NCBI RefSeq assembly: GCF_032854445.1
Contig: NC_088298.1
Coordinates: 18,249,976 to 18,313,975, forward strand
DNA: 64,000 nucleotides
Direction: 5' to 3'
Source: Liolophura sinensis
Taxonomy: Eukaryota; Mollusca; Polyplacophora; Chitonida; Chitonidae
The notes beneath the pieces were generated by a model, which did not search any database, was not told the DNA's origin, and saw only the letters and a program-made list of their open reading frames with translations. Position numbers and translations under genes: made by a program. Shown here piece after piece: positions 45,505 through 57,362 of this stretch. The number at the start of each line of letters is the position of its first letter. Position 1 is the stretch's first letter.

Positions 45505-46540
45505 CATACATATTTACTCTGTGAAATGTGCAAGTAAAAACGAAAAATCGGATGTTCTCTGTAACTGCAACCCATTGCAAAACGTCAGTTTTGTCTTTTA
45601 CTCATTTACTCTCTAAAGTAACATTTCCTTGTTATAGGACAGAATGTGAATAATTTTACTTAGGGACATACCAGCCGAACCACTTGAAGAGTAGGAGAAG
45701 CTGAGATAATGTCTTTTGTCGATATATTCTTTCTTCGTGCCATCGTTTCGTGCTTTCTAACGCGATACCATCGAAACAAAGCCATACCCGGTTCCAGTTG
45801 TAATGAAACTTTATTCGGTGATATTGCATGGGCTTAATATATAACATGATTTCGAACAAGTTAGTCCTGGACAATAGCTGACTATTCGATTTCACTTTTT
45901 GTTCTGTGGACATTCACCACACCACTTCGTAAAAGACTGGTGTATCTTAATCCAAGTCGGTTGTCGGAAATGTAAGCGCTTCCCAGGGTTCAAAAAATTA
46001 ATTTGAAGAATCAATTTAAATTGCCATGGGGAAATGTTTTGTCCAAAGGGTTTTGAGTGCACCTGAATAACTTGAGTAGGCATTGCTCATAGTTACCAGG
46101 GAATATGCCAACCACAGCGATCGGTTAAAAAAGGAAAATGGTGTCTGCTTTTTAAACAGTTGTTCGTTTGATCAGCCCAGTTATTGAGTCCAGTCGAAAT
46201 CAACTTGATAACAGACTGGCTAATTTTTCAATTTCCTGTCATGTGATCACAGAGTTACGATGCGGAACTGATTTACACCCTTAATGTAAAACTTTTAAAT
46301 GAGCCCCATTGGTGACACCTCTTGACTTGAGAACGGAAGTCGACCATTGCACTGATTCTCCTAAACATTGAATAAAAAGCGACGCGAAATTTGTTCGGAC
46401 TTGGAGTCTTTGCAACGCCAGGTACATTTTGTGCGGTTTTGTGAGAGGTACTTCTCGCAAAGTCTGGAAGCCATAATGTCCACATTTCCGGTGTCTGGTT
46501 GTAGTGACTGAATATGCATTGCCCGATTTTATCAGCCTAT
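45505..46540. other. Unassigned non-coding stretch
   Basis: Several minus frames of 63-85 codons (45656-46485) lack motifs. No repeat homology noticed. Confidence 0.4.
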
Positions 46541-46542
46541 GA

Positions 46543-46647
46543 ATACAACAGAACAGAAACAGGCACTAACACACGGAACATAACAGAACAGAAACAGGCA
46601 CTTACAGAAGGAATACAACAGAATAGAAACAGAAACTAACACACGGA
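46543..46647. repeat. Three tandem copies of a 35-bp unit
   Basis: The unit atacaacagaacagaaacag + gcactaacacacgga repeats three times at an exact period of 35 with a few substitutions. Confidence 0.9.
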
Positions 46648-46649
46648 CG

Positions 46650-47535
46650 CGAATATATCGTCTGATGGAGTTAATGTGGGACCTGAAGATTCACAGAGGA
46701 TAGCGTAATTGAGTAAAAAGTTGGATGCGGTATTTAATTCCATTTAATGACGGCTGTGAATTTTTTAATCAAAAGCTGTGAGTATAATTCTCAACCACTG
46801 TCAATAGCGTATTTCTGGCATATAAGTGTAAAAATGGGACATTGGAAATCAATAGTTGAGCATCGAAGCCGAATCGTTTCTTGAGTGTCACATAGACATA
46901 TCAACACAACAGAGACATATCTCTTCGAATTGTTTTAGCTTCTTGCTGACTCAATATTAACATTTATATTGGAGTAATATATTTTTTTCACGTATAAAAT
47001 TTCGATAAAAGGTATCATGAAAGCCCTTTGAGAAAAAACAAACTCAGCATTTGCAGTTTTATGTTTTCAGTACATAATCCCCGTAAGCCTAGTAATTCCC
47101 CAGATGACATTATGCGTTGTGAGATATACAACGCTACATACAGCTTTCACAAGTAAGTGCATCGCTCTTCTGAAAACCACGTGCATTTCTGACAAAGTAT
47201 GCCAGAAATTTCGTCTGTTACGCCATTTGCGGCTGATCAATTTGTATGCAAGTCAATAGTCGTATGATTCAGGGATTTCCACGGAGCAAAAAAAATGAAA
47301 AAAACAAAATCTCCCAAAACTCTAAAAGAAAGTCTGGAGACAAAACAATATTTTCTTCCGAAGGATGTTCAATGCTTATGACTGAACCAAGTCATTTAGC
47401 TATCATGTGTTGCACCCAAGGACAATGCCGGTTGTAAACAGGAACAGGACAAAAACAAAGACAACACCGCCTGTTTTTGACAAGGTGTGGAAGTTATATA
47501 TTTAATTAACACAGTTAGTGAACGCCAAGGAAATG
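46650..47535. other. Unassigned non-coding stretch
   Basis: Nothing recognised before the tandem array begins. Confidence 0.4.
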
Positions 47536-47539
47536 AACC

Positions 47540-47825
47540 TCAAATTAAACTGCTACTTTTGTCCGAACATGGAGGTGACCGTGACCAAGAAGGTACAGTT
47601 TTGGCCTTTTGACCCTGACACATATGGTACGGGTTAAAACCAGGCCATGGGGCAAGAAATTGGCAGATGCTCTGGCTGTCCTTGTGTGTGGGGGCCTTGA
47701 TGACATTAAGGTACCGATGCTGCAGTTCTTTGTGCTGCCTTATAGTCCATGAATCAGACGTGATATTGGTATCATCTGTTGACACTGGAACTGGAGTGCT
47801 AATTGGAGACTCCAGTCTTATATGA
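47540..47825 (-). CDS. Possible 3' terminal exon in array unit U1
   Basis: Open minus frame of about 95 codons from a good acceptor (acatttttctag at 47826-47837, read on minus) to TGA. It contains SDSWTIRQHKELQHRYLNVI and ICQFLAPWPGFNPYHMCQGQ, with sensible codon use. The first 50 bases after the acceptor are homologous to U2 (about 50960-51020) and U3 (about 56235-56300). U2 has lost the acceptor AG and U3 keeps CAG. I recognise no domain. It could be the last exon of a gene whose upstream exons are degraded. Confidence 0.3.
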
Positions 47826-48270
47826 CTAGAAAAATGTAGACGGCGTCATTTTTAACACCTGAGGCTATTGGAGAAAAGGCCAAGGCTTGCTAACATATCA
47901 AGGACTGAACAGAGGACATCATCTTGAACTTGGTGACACTTCCAATTAAGGAATCACACAATTTGAAGACCGCCCATTTCTGTCGCAAAAAAACTTGCCA
48001 TTGGGAGTCAAGGTTACGTCATTTGTCCAGCGTTTGACGGAAGAAAAGTTTTACTTAGGCATTTTATCTCTTTTTACAATTGCAAAAAAGTGTACCAACT
48101 TTTCCACAAAGTAATCGTGCGTATTTCTGGCAAGGTCTTGTTTGTTAGACATCTGACATCGGTATGCCCAGATATACTGTCATACATAAAGCAAGTGGAC
48201 AAACATCCTTTTCCGTAATGAGATGATGGGTTCAACCCAGAAAGTGCATTTGCAATTTCATGAACAAAGA

Positions 48271-48330
48271 ATGGGTGAGTGCATAGGGTTTAACGTACTT
48301 AATTTTTCAGTCCTATGACGACGATCGTGA
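48271..48330 (-). mobile_element. SINE-B/C tail fragment
   Basis: tgggtgagtgcatagggttt then aatttttcagtcctatgacgacg: the shared tail only. Confidence 0.6.
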
Positions 48331-48681
48331 ACAAAGACAGAATTCAAAGGATTTCATTGACTTTAAAGGCAGTGTCACGGTAGAGACCACGTCACAAGTA
48401 GGGCTAATTCTGATCTGCCAATACGTCTATTTCTTCTGGAGCTACTCGATATTTTCTTTTGAATATTAAAACTCGATATGCTTTCTGTGTGAAGTTAATG
48501 TCCGTGAAGGCGTCTCTATCAGTTATCTGTGTCTCTATCTCTTCACGTTCTCTCTATCTTGAAGGAGGGAAGTTTATTTCATACGACTTTGAAATATAAA
48601 AATATACTCCTGTTTCGATGTTTTTCTCGGCCGTTAATTAGCCTTTGATATAGTCGGCATGTGGATACCATTTTAAGCGTC

Positions 48682-48755
48682 TCGGGATCGGTAGATCCAG
48701 GGTCAGTCCTGGGCCGAGTCACACCTGAGAGCTTAAAAGAGGAAGTTGCAATAAA
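48682..48755 (+). mobile_element. SINE-B head fragment
   Basis: cgggatcggtagatccaggg, tcagtcctgggccgagtcac, agcttaaaagaggaagttgc. This is the head of SINE-B in plus orientation, cut soon after. Confidence 0.7.
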
Positions 48756-49119
48756 GTGACAATGTAACAATATCTCGCCTTGTAGCATTGGCTAGATCCT
48801 GCGTGTTGCGTTACGATTTCAATCAACATCACAAGTTATTACTGCAAAAACTTATGTGTCTAGGTTATTCCATCAAACGCCTTCACTCCAAGTTTCTTAA
48901 ATTTTACAATGAGTACATTTCTTTTGTAAGTAAATATGGACAGAACGTTCAGGATCTCTGGCGCTCTGCTTCATGATTGTGTGTAATTCCGCTTAACCCC
49001 GGACCAAGGGAAGTATATTCATGGTATTGAATTAGATCGCCACGTTGGATATATGGACAGTTGCAATCAAAGCGCCACAGAGAAACATTTTGTTATCGAC
49101 AACTGATATTCTAGCATCG

Positions 49120-49380
49120 AACACGATTTGAATACTGATTTCACTTTGTCACCTAGAACATGCCTTTCGTCTATCCCGCATCAATGAAAACTGTTGACCG
49201 CTTCTCTTTGTATGATTCCGTCCTATTTTCGTACTATATACTTTCTTAGTTCTTTGATAATTTGTATTAAACGTCATTTTGGGAATTTGCCTCGCGATTA
49301 TTTACCCGGAACGCCCTTTTTGGGTTGACGGCAGGTATACGAATGTCTGTTTGCATAGACTCAGGCAAAAGCGAATGCCG
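49120..49380 (+). repeat. Dispersed repeat J, copy 3
   Basis: catcaatgaaaactgttgac, gtattaaacgtcattttggg, tgggttgacggcaggtatac, cgaatgtctgtttgcatag parallel the copy at 24060-24360. Present only in U1 of the array, so it was inserted there after duplication or was lost from U2 and U3. Confidence 0.55.
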
Positions 49381-49841
49381 ACAAAACAAAAAGTTCGAAT
49401 GTTGACTTTTTTGATAGTAATAACGATGGTGCGTGAATCAGAAGTAGTTCAGCTAAACAAATTTGTTCTTTAGTTTTGAGACATTTCCTAATTGCATCGT
49501 TAAAACTACTTTTAGAAGCTTATTATACATGTACGTCAATCTTCTAAAACTTCTTGTCCATGGAGATGCTTCAAAAACTTTCTAATATTTTTGGGTTTTT
49601 GGTCGGGTAAGCAGCCGGGACGTTTCTTAAAAGTGTGGCACACTTGATTGTCAGTCCTCCATAATCTGCCGAACACTTTAATTCCCAGACCTGAAGTGAA
49701 AACTGTCTCTTTCTCCTGAAAGGTATAGAACTAAATTACATTTGTCATGGATACATAACTTAATGACAAATTAAAGTTAATTTTACACAATAGTAAGTGA
49801 GAATACAATCACAAAAACATACAAGAACATATATAGATCTG

Positions 49842-49980
49842 TTTATTTATATTATTGACTTTATTAGTGTTTTACACCAATTCACTTATACGGCCACGAT
49901 CACCAATATGCAGGAAGGAAACCATGTCGATTCCGGAGGAAACCCACGACCTTCCGCAGGTTACTGAGAGACCTTTTCAT
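49842..49980 (-). mobile_element. SINE-A remnant in U1
   Basis: tttatttatattattgactt tail, gtgttttacacc, caattcacttatacggccac, ggaggaaacccacgaccttc, cgcaggttactgagagacct. The head is lost. It corresponds in position to the SINEs at 52344 and 58190. Confidence 0.7.
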
Positions 49981-51110
49981 GCCCATGTATTCTCACGTTG
50001 CTTGTCATGAAAATAACAATAAACAAAGCAATGTACGAGTCCAAACAGACTAACCAAGTTAAACATATCTGTACAAAAGTATGTATTTGAGTCAAATGAG
50101 ACATTGTAATGACCACAACAACATAATATGGCCCAGCGGAAAGCGATAACGTTTAATGTGAATGGAGTACAGTTAAGCTAAGCATATTACTGGATATGTA
50201 CATAAAGGTTTGGCCCAACCTTCACTTAGAAAAACGAGCAAACGGTATGCGCAAACCGTAATGATTTTTTTATCTGTGAAGATTCCTTTCCTTCGATTTC
50301 ATTAATGCGGTATCTTAACAACCACTATGATCATATCATAAAGATAGACACGTCTCAGAAAGGCTTAATAAACAGGAGCGTTTTGGAGCGTGAAGCGTAC
50401 TGTCGAAATCCGTCTACAGTAACATCAAGAAAACCAAGGATTATCCCCACAATTTAGCAAATGGCGGTTATTGTTCTACGGGCTATCACAAAAAACAAAC
50501 ATCAATAAGCCGAACAAATCTAAAAATAGACTGTTTCAATGTAGGAGTATCTCTGGTTTCAAAAAGTGACTTACCCGTTCCGCACAGAAACAACGTCCTT
50601 TCCGCAATTATAATTTTGACAGTTGAAGGTTAAAGCAGACCACATTAATTCTTCGTCTTGTGTTCTTTGGAAAAGTCATTTTACTGGTTTCTGTGTGAAG
50701 ACTTCTTCATTGGTAGATGATGTGGTATGTTTGAATTGAAATCGCGCTGACTCGGCTAAGGTTTCACAAGGCGACATAAATGGGCGCTAAGCCTTTGTTT
50801 TTGGAGCTGTACATGTTTGTTCTTAACACAAACACGATCCCGTCTCTCATTGCATAAGCGAAATACTCTACAAAAAATACTCTCAAGAATATAAAGCGCT
50901 GTGCAAACAGTATGTACGGCATATTGCCTATTTTATGATAAGGCTATGAGGTAACATTAGAAATTTATTGTAACTGAAACTGGATCATTAAAAGGAGGTT
51001 GCAGTCTTATATAACAGAAAAACGTAGAAAGTGTCATTTTAACACCTGAGGTTAGCAGAAAAATGCCATTGACGATCTGATATATCGGAGACTGAAAAAA
51101 GACTTCCACT

Positions 51111-51458
51111 TCACGTCACTTTAAATTGATGAATCACGGGATTTAAAGGGCACTCTACCCTGTCGCCATTAAGCACAGCGTTGGGAGTCAAGGTCATCTT
51201 AATTGTATCTGTTGTATCTGTCAGAAGAAAGCTTTTACTTTCTTCTGTCTTTTCACTCTTGGAGAAAAGTGCACCAACCTTCTGCAAAATGACAAATTCG
51301 ATGCCAGCCTGAGCCCTCACTCTGTTTAAGGATCTTATTCTCGCGGGTATTTCTGCCAAGGCCTTGTTTATCAAACGTCTGGCATCGATATGCCTATATT
51401 CCATAAGGTAAGGAGGGTAAGGTGACATCCTTTCCCACAATGGGATCATAATTTCGAC
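51111..51458 (-). pseudogene. Gene-like exon in U2, unknown protein
   Basis: Minus frame of 116 codons beginning right after a good acceptor (aatacactttctag) and ending at TGA. It contains MIPLWERMSPYPPYLMEYRH, RVRAQAGIEFVILQKVGALF and KTEESKSFLLTDTTDTIKMT. U3 shares the central AEIPA-RSL-RVRAQ-GI-FVI-KVGALF segment; U1 aligns but has a mutated acceptor and stops. Preservation of this peptide between U2 and U3 suggests recent coding function. I cannot name the family. Labelled pseudogene because the preceding exon is frame-broken and U1 and U3 are damaged. Confidence 0.4.
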
Positions 51459-51591
51459 CTAGAAAGTGTATTTGCGGTTTCGTAAACAAAGATACAATCA
51501 GATGACTTTAACGGCAGTATCACGGTACAGAACGGGTGTAGGACAACGTCACAATGGTAGTCAAGTCTGGTTTCCCAGTGTGTAGACTTAC

Positions 51592-51720
51592 ATAATGGAC
51601 AAAGCAAGTAAAGTGGAATTTGACATAGTTACAATTATCCACATGATATCGCAACCTCGTCTTCCAGTATGCTCACGCTTCACGGAAACTCTCCTTTCTG
51701 GAACCAATCGATATTTTGCA
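51592..51720 (-). pseudogene. Preceding exon in U2 with membrane-segment-like sequence, frameshifted
   Basis: Ends at a consensus donor (GTAAGT, 51591-51586 on minus), giving a 133-bp intron to the next exon. The U3 counterpart reads GFDTMWIIVIMMSYPLYLLC, a plausible transmembrane helix. U2 reads CDIMWIIVTMSNSTLLALSI in the same frame but needs a frameshift upstream, where the leftmost part runs into TGA. So U2 is probably non-functional as it stands. Confidence 0.35.
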
Positions 51721-52343
51721 ATGTTTGAATCTTAAAACTCATATGGGTACAACCACAGAGTGCTTTCACTCTGAATATGCATGGGGTTAATTAAGACACC
51801 CGCATCCTCTCTCTCTCTCTTAGCAGTTAATCAACCGCTGATATAGTCGGCTGATGACACATTGCGTTCTTTACTTCAGCATTTTCAATGTGATTCAAGT
51901 AGGCATCCCATCCTTACTGACAGTGACAGTAAAATGTCAACTCAAAATTGAATGCTTAACAAAAAAACAATCTGAAGTGGACTTCTTTGATAGAAATCGC
52001 GAAAGTCCCTGAAAGCCGAAATGCTCAGTCCAGAGACACAGTTTTTTTTTTTTTAATATTTCCTAATTGTCTAGTTAAAATTACTTTTTGAAGCTGGTTA
52101 TAAGACAGTCTTTATCAAAAACGTCTAAAAAGGTAAATTTTTTAATGGGGAGACGTTTTGGAAACTTTTTAATGTGTTTGGCCTTTCGGTGTACAAAGCA
52201 AAAATGCAGCCCTTTACAAAAGTGTGGCACACTAAATTGGAAAATCATCAGCGTTCTGCAAATAACAGTGAAATAAATATGTGGAACGAAACATGTGATC
52301 ATGTATAGAACACTTCACTTCTCACACATAAACTGAAAGCTGT

Positions 52344-52485
52344 CTTTTACACGGCGGCCGTCAGCTTTATGGTGGGAGGAGACCGTTCAGAGCAGAGCAA
52401 AACCTAAAGTATTCGGCAGGCTTATGGCAGACCTTCTGGAAAGAAAGCCAGCGTGAGCTGGCCTTGACCTCATGGCGATGACGTC
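52344..52485 (-). mobile_element. SINE-A remnant in U2
   Basis: cacggcggccgtcagcttta, tggtgggaggagaccgttca, gaaagccagcgtgagctggc. The cggccgtcagcttt variant is shared only with the U3 SINE, showing that the insertion predates the U2/U3 duplication. Confidence 0.75.
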
Positions 52486-53934
52486 ATTGGATGACGTATA
52501 TAGAGATTATTTTATGTACTATACGTACATGTATTATCCGGTTTACTAGGTTTCGAGTGCTTTAAATATTTGCATGTATCTAGTTCTGTTAGCTCATTTC
52601 GCATCAGTGAGTTAAATGAGACATTCTAATTACCACAACAACACGATATCGCTCGGCGGAAAGCCGTAAGGTGGAATGTGAATGGGGTAAAGTTAAGTCA
52701 TGCGTATTATTACATATACCAACAAAGGTTTGGTCAGCATTAACTTGACAAACAAGCAAAGGGTATCCACAAACCGTAATCAATTTTTATCCGTGCAAAT
52801 TCGTTGGCTTAGATTTCATTAAGTGGGTACATTCACACAGTTACTATGATCTAATCATAAAGATAGGCACATAGTGAAAAGACTTAATACACAAACGTGT
52901 TTGTGGTTCCCGATGTGCTCTGTCGAACCCATCTACCATAATTCCACGACAACAAAGGGCTTGTTTCCAAACAATTTAACAAATCGAGGGTATTTACCTA
53001 TGGGGCTACCACACAAGCAAACAGACAAACGAAGGCGTAATTAAGTTTTTGTACCGATCGAGTTGGAATAAAAGAAATAGGAAGATGGGAATGCACATAG
53101 TACACACCGGCCGTTTACCGATCACATTTCGGTAAATGTCATCAGTTGTCTGGTGTGCACTATTGTAAAATATTGGAGTGGAATATGTTCATAACTTGAA
53201 TACATACAGGCTGCTTATCACCATTGGGAATCCGGTATTCAGTGCAGCCTGATGATACCATGCGTGCTTACACGCCGAAAGGTGATTTTTGGAGAATGGC
53301 ACGTTTTAATATTTTTTACTTAATTGGAGGAATCCAGGAACTCGCAATGGCCCTTGGAAGTCAGTTATCACAAGAAAACGGGACAGTTTGTATGCCAATA
53401 AAGCCCTGGGATGTTTTAAAGGCTTTGGGATAACACCACCAACCAGGGATGGGTTACACATTCTGGAAGTACAAATTATTTTGTAGTGTTTAATAATTAA
53501 ACATTTCACTTGGCTTGAAGATGAGCGATTAGTAAAGCTATTCCACCGTTACCCGTATTCTTGGGGTTAATCTTTGTTACGCCAAAACTCCTGCTTTATC
53601 ACCTTGTACCACTTCATGTCACCCTCCTGACCTTAGATGGCTTGTGTTTAAATTTCAATGTGATTTGCTGGAAAAAGTATAAAACTGCTGTGATAATTTA
53701 CAGAAAAAAAAGATTATTTGTGTCTACTTGGGTCTGATTTTGAACATTTATAAGTTCATTTTTTCTGCTATCCTGGCCGAACTGGTCTTAGATTGTGTAA
53801 GTTTTGTGTACATTTCTTTATTATTGCAAACCTGATTCGCATTCTACCAGCAAATAAAAAACAACCAATCGTAACGCAGTCTGACACAAATAATGAGAAT
53901 AAAATAAGAACAAAAAATCAGAATAAAACCCTGT

Positions 53935-54110
53935 AGTAAGCGAAAAGTGACCGTATTTCACCCGTTACGTGTGGCCATTTGCCAACTATCACACTGTCGA
54001 CCCTGCTCTGGTTTTACTCTCTATGCTGTACGTCTTCATATTACAATACGCTTTTGTATCAATGCTATATCAACTCAATTGTCCATAAAAGTACCATGTC
54101 AGCGAGTTCA
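53935..54110 (+). repeat. GH repeat, H part, in U2
   Basis: ccgtatttcacccgttacgt, gccaactatcacactgtcga, ccctgctctggttttactct, matched at 59880-60050 in U3. Confidence 0.6.
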
Positions 54111-54299
54111 CAGTCGTTCAAAGTTTCATCGTACTTCCGTCCTAATTGACTCTTCAGAAATTTCCTCTTTGACCTTTAATTACAGGTCTAGGTGCTATTT
54201 GATTCTCACCAGCTATTATAATGAAAAATTTTCATGGGCCTATCGGGTAATACTAATTCTAAATCCCACAGTGATGGCGTAATGCCGAATCTACGATAA

Positions 54300-54510
54300 A
54301 TAAACACCATTATCTCTGAACACTCCATTCAGCAGGTGTGCTATATTTGTACAACACTTCATAAAACATGGCTCAACCAAACTGATCTAGAATCACCGGT
54401 TTCAGTGTGGACATATCTTCGGAGTACTTCTTTTCAAAACCGTGACTGTTCCGTCCTGCACAGAAACGAGGTCCTTTTGCGCAGCTCTAAGTTTTACCAT
54501 ACACAAGAGA
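54300..54510. repeat. Extra partial array unit (U2b)
   Basis: aacaccattatctctgaaca, acttcataaaacatggctca, ccgtcctgcacagaaacgag repeat the opening segment of U2 (about 50500-50620) and U3 (55690-55880). It is cut short by SINE sequence. Confidence 0.6.
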
Positions 54511-54520
54511 AGGCTCGTAT

Positions 54521-54632
54521 TTAGTTATTTCACTGGAGTTTTACACCTTACTCAAGCATATTTTGCTCATATGACGGAGGTCAGCATCATGGTGGGAAGA
54601 AAACGGGTAGAACCCGCGGAAATCGAAAGATA
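54521..54632 (-). mobile_element. SINE-A 3' end fragment
   Basis: ttagttatttcactggagtt, ttacaccttactcaagcata, atgacggaggtcagcatcat, aaacgggtagaacccgcgga. Confidence 0.7.
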
Positions 54633-54737
54633 GGGAAACACATCGCTGTATCCGGTCTTATACCCATCAGTTTATAATAAATGTCACCAGCTGATCGGTG
54701 TCCGTTGAACAGTACCATAGTTCATTAAAATGTCTGC

Positions 54738-54971
54738 ATAGGTGGCCTGTACACCAATGTGGTCGCTGTGAGTTCAAGTCCAGCTCATGCTGGCTTCCTC
54801 TTCGACCTTACGTGGGAAGGTCTGCCAGCAGTCTGCTAATGGTCGTTGGTTTCCCCGGGCTTTGCCCGGTTTCCTCCCACCATAATTCTGGCCGGCGTCG
54901 TATAAAAGAAATATTTTTGAGCACGGCGTAAAAGACGAATCAAATAAGTAAATAAATAGATGGCCTGTGCA
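54738..54971 (+). mobile_element. SINE-A copy, 5'-truncated, 16-bp target duplication (14/16)
   Basis: Element 54754-54955. Starts just before the B box (ccaatgtggtcgctgtgagt, tcaagtccag) and continues to a complete tail with AAAT repeats. ATAGGTGGCCTGTACA (54738-54753) and ATAGATGGCCTGTGCA (54956-54971) flank it. Confidence 0.9.
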
Positions 54972-54998
54972 TTAAAAAGCCTTTAGTTCTATGACTAG

Positions 54999-55075
54999 GG
55001 GCCTCCCTGGCCCCCGTTACCGAGGAGGTTAGCATGTTAAAACAAACATCACATGAATAAATAAATAAATAAATT
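54999..55075 (+). mobile_element. Possible SINE-A head and tail remnant
   Basis: ggggcctccctggccccc resembles the head start and ends in a (AAAT)n run with nothing recognisable between. Confidence 0.3.
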
Positions 55076-55079
55076 CTAA

Positions 55080-55685
55080 GAATAATATGCTGTTGTTTTT
55101 TTTTTAATTTGAATGTTTCAGTGCCTGTACTAAGTAATTAACGAGGGATGGTATCAACCGAAACGTGTTTTATGAGGAATGCCATTTATTTATTTTGAAG
55201 TATTTAAGCTGTGTAGTGTGTTCGTTGCTCGTCTGTTGAGGTGAGAATAACAATGCTTTTTGGACTATCGACCTCTGTATTAGTCATATGCCCTTTTTTC
55301 CACATAAGACTTATGCTTCCCTACCCCATTCGTGTCATCTTGCTTTGCATGCATATACTAATATACATAACCAGTATTTAAGTGTTTGGTATGTTTCTCC
55401 CCTAAATCTTTAAAACTGTCCCAATAAATTAATGTGTCCAGAATATAATTTCTCTGCGATTCACCCTTTTGATTTTTAGAAAACTACAACATTATACATT
55501 CGCTTCCGGCCCGAAATTGTTTTGTGTAAATCAAGGAAAATGACAATAAATGGAAGATACCAAATTTCATAAAAATTTCTAGCCTGGGGTTCAAAGTTGT
55601 AGTCTAAAAGCCAACAGCCATTGGTACCCGTAGCCTCGTCAGACATTCTCCTCTTTGAGCTTTCATTGACATATGGCTCCATGGC
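55080..55685. other. Unassigned stretch between array units
   Basis: No repeat match to U1-U3. A 68-codon minus frame at 55476-55682 (contains DEATGTNGCWLLDYNFEPQA) is protein-like but unsupported otherwise. Confidence 0.35.
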
Positions 55686-56499
55686 GGATGTGGAATAAGT
55701 AAAACACCATTATATCTAAACGCTTCATTCAACACATGAGGCGCATTTGTACAAGACTTCATAAAACATCACTAAGCCGAACTAATTGAAAAATCAACTG
55801 TTTCAATGAAGGAATATCTCTGGTTTCAAAAGAGTGATTCATCCGTTCCGTATAGAAACAAAGTCCCTTCCACTACTATAATATTTGGCTGTAACAATTG
55901 AAGGGTGGGGCTGACTATGTACATTTTTAGTCTTGTGCTCTTTGGAGAAGTCATTCTGGTGGTTTCTGTGTAAAGACTTCTTCATTGGTAGATCATGATG
56001 GCATATTTAAATTGAAATCTCGCTTGCTCGCCGGAGGTTTTACAAGGCGTCATAAACGGCGCTATGCCTTTGTTTTTAGAGCTGTACCTGTTTGTTCTTA
56101 ACACAAACATGACTCCCTCTCACATCGTAGAAGCGAAATACTCTACAAAAATACTTTCAAGAAAGAAAAGCGCTGTGCAAACAGTATGTACGGTATATTG
56201 CCTATTTTTTGTCTTGGCTATGAGGTTCCATTAGAAATTTATTGTAACTGAAACTGGACTAATAAAAGGAAACTGTACTCTAATATAACTGAGCAACGTA
56301 GAAAGCGTCATTTTAACACCTGAGGTTAGCAGAAAAATGCCATTCACTATTTGATATATCGGAGACTGAAAAAAAGACGTGACGTCACTTTAAATCACGG
56401 GGTTTGAAGACCACTCTACCCTGTCGCCATTAAGCACGGCATTGGGAGTCAAGGTCATGTTAAATGCATGTGTTGTATCTATCTGTCAGAAGAAAGCTT

Positions 56500-56844
56500 T
56501 TACTTAGATATCTTCTGCCTTTTCATTCCTGAAAAAAGTGCACCGACCTTCCGCACAATGACAAATTTAATGCCAGTCTGAGCCCTCACTCTGTGTAAGG
56601 ATCTTACACTCGCGGGTATTTCAGCGGTGCTTACCCACTTCATGGCACAGAACTGTGTAAGTCTGGTTTCCCAGTGTGTAGGCTTACACATAGCACAAAG
56701 CAAATAAAGTGGATATGACATCATAATTACAATAATCCACATGGTATCGAAACCTCCAATTCCAGGTTGCTCACGCTTCACTGAAACTCTCTTCCATTTT
56801 TGTAACCAATCGATATTTTGCAATGATTGAATCTTAGAACTCAC
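56500..56844 (-). pseudogene. Gene-like segment in U3, exons fused by deletion
   Basis: A 114-codon minus frame with a predicted membrane segment (MWIIVIMMSYPLYLLCAMC) followed, without an intron, by the cytosolic-looking segment (AEIPASVRSLHRVRAQTGIK). The donor-like gtaagc is present at 56687-56682 but the acceptor and first third of the next exon, present in U2, are deleted. The reading frame therefore runs through former intron sequence (KPTHWETRL...). A stop follows soon after KKRQ-like residues, whereas U2 stays open. Function unknown. Confidence 0.4.
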
Positions 56845-57362
56845 GTGGGTACAACCACGGTGCTTTCATTCTGAAGATGCAGGGGGTTAATCTAGAGGCC
56901 CGCATCGTATCTCTCTCTCTTAACAGTTATAGTCGCCTTGTGACAGATTACGTTCTTTACTTCAGCATTTCAATGTGATTCAGTTTTCTTGCCTTACATC
57001 CCTACTTACAGTGACAGTAAAATAACAACTTTAGCAAAACGGAATGCATGCAAGGCAAACAGATTTACAGTGGACTTCTTTGATAGCAATCGTAAAGGTG
57101 TCTAAATGCCAAAATTCTCAGTCCAGAGAAACGGTTTTTTTATTTCCTAATTGCTTAGTTAAAATTACTTTTTTCAAATTGGTTATATCTGGTCTTCATC
57201 AAAAACTTCAGAAAAGTAATTTTTTGATGGAGACGTTTCGGAAACTTTCCAATGTGCTTGGCCTTTTGGTATACTGATCATATGCGGCCCTTCATAAAAG
57301 CATGGCATGCTAAATTGGAAAATCATCAGAAGTCTGGAAGTATCAGTGAAACATTTAGTAAA

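Larger units (their letters stand above)
47800..50480. repeat. Tandem array unit U1 (most diverged)
   Basis: Shares ordered segments with U2 and U3. Examples: acacctgaggctattggaga, ccattgggagtcaaggttac, gatatagtcggcatg, tttcctaattgcatcgttaa, aaaagtgtggcacacttgat, a SINE remnant, tcaaatgagacattgtaatg and cataaagatagacacgtctc. It also contains a SINE-B tail fragment (about 48271-48330), a SINE-B head fragment (48682-48755) and repeat J (49120-49380), none of which is in U2 or U3. Confidence 0.8.
50480..54300. repeat. Tandem array unit U2
   Basis: Aligns end to end with U3 (55690-60150). Segments in order: gccgaac-aat, actgtttcaatg; ttcttcattggtagatgatg; gcgctgtgcaaacagtatgtacgg; the gene-like segment (51.0-51.8 kb); tttcctaattgtctagttaa; a single gtgatcatgtatagaacactt; a SINE; atttcgcatcagtgagttaa; agtacacaccggccgttta; cgccgaaaggtgatttttgg; the H repeat; cagaaatttcctctttgacct. 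Compared with U3 it lacks the 24-bp expansion and about 540 bp before the SINE, but has about 110 extra bp near 53305-53420. Confidence 0.85.
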
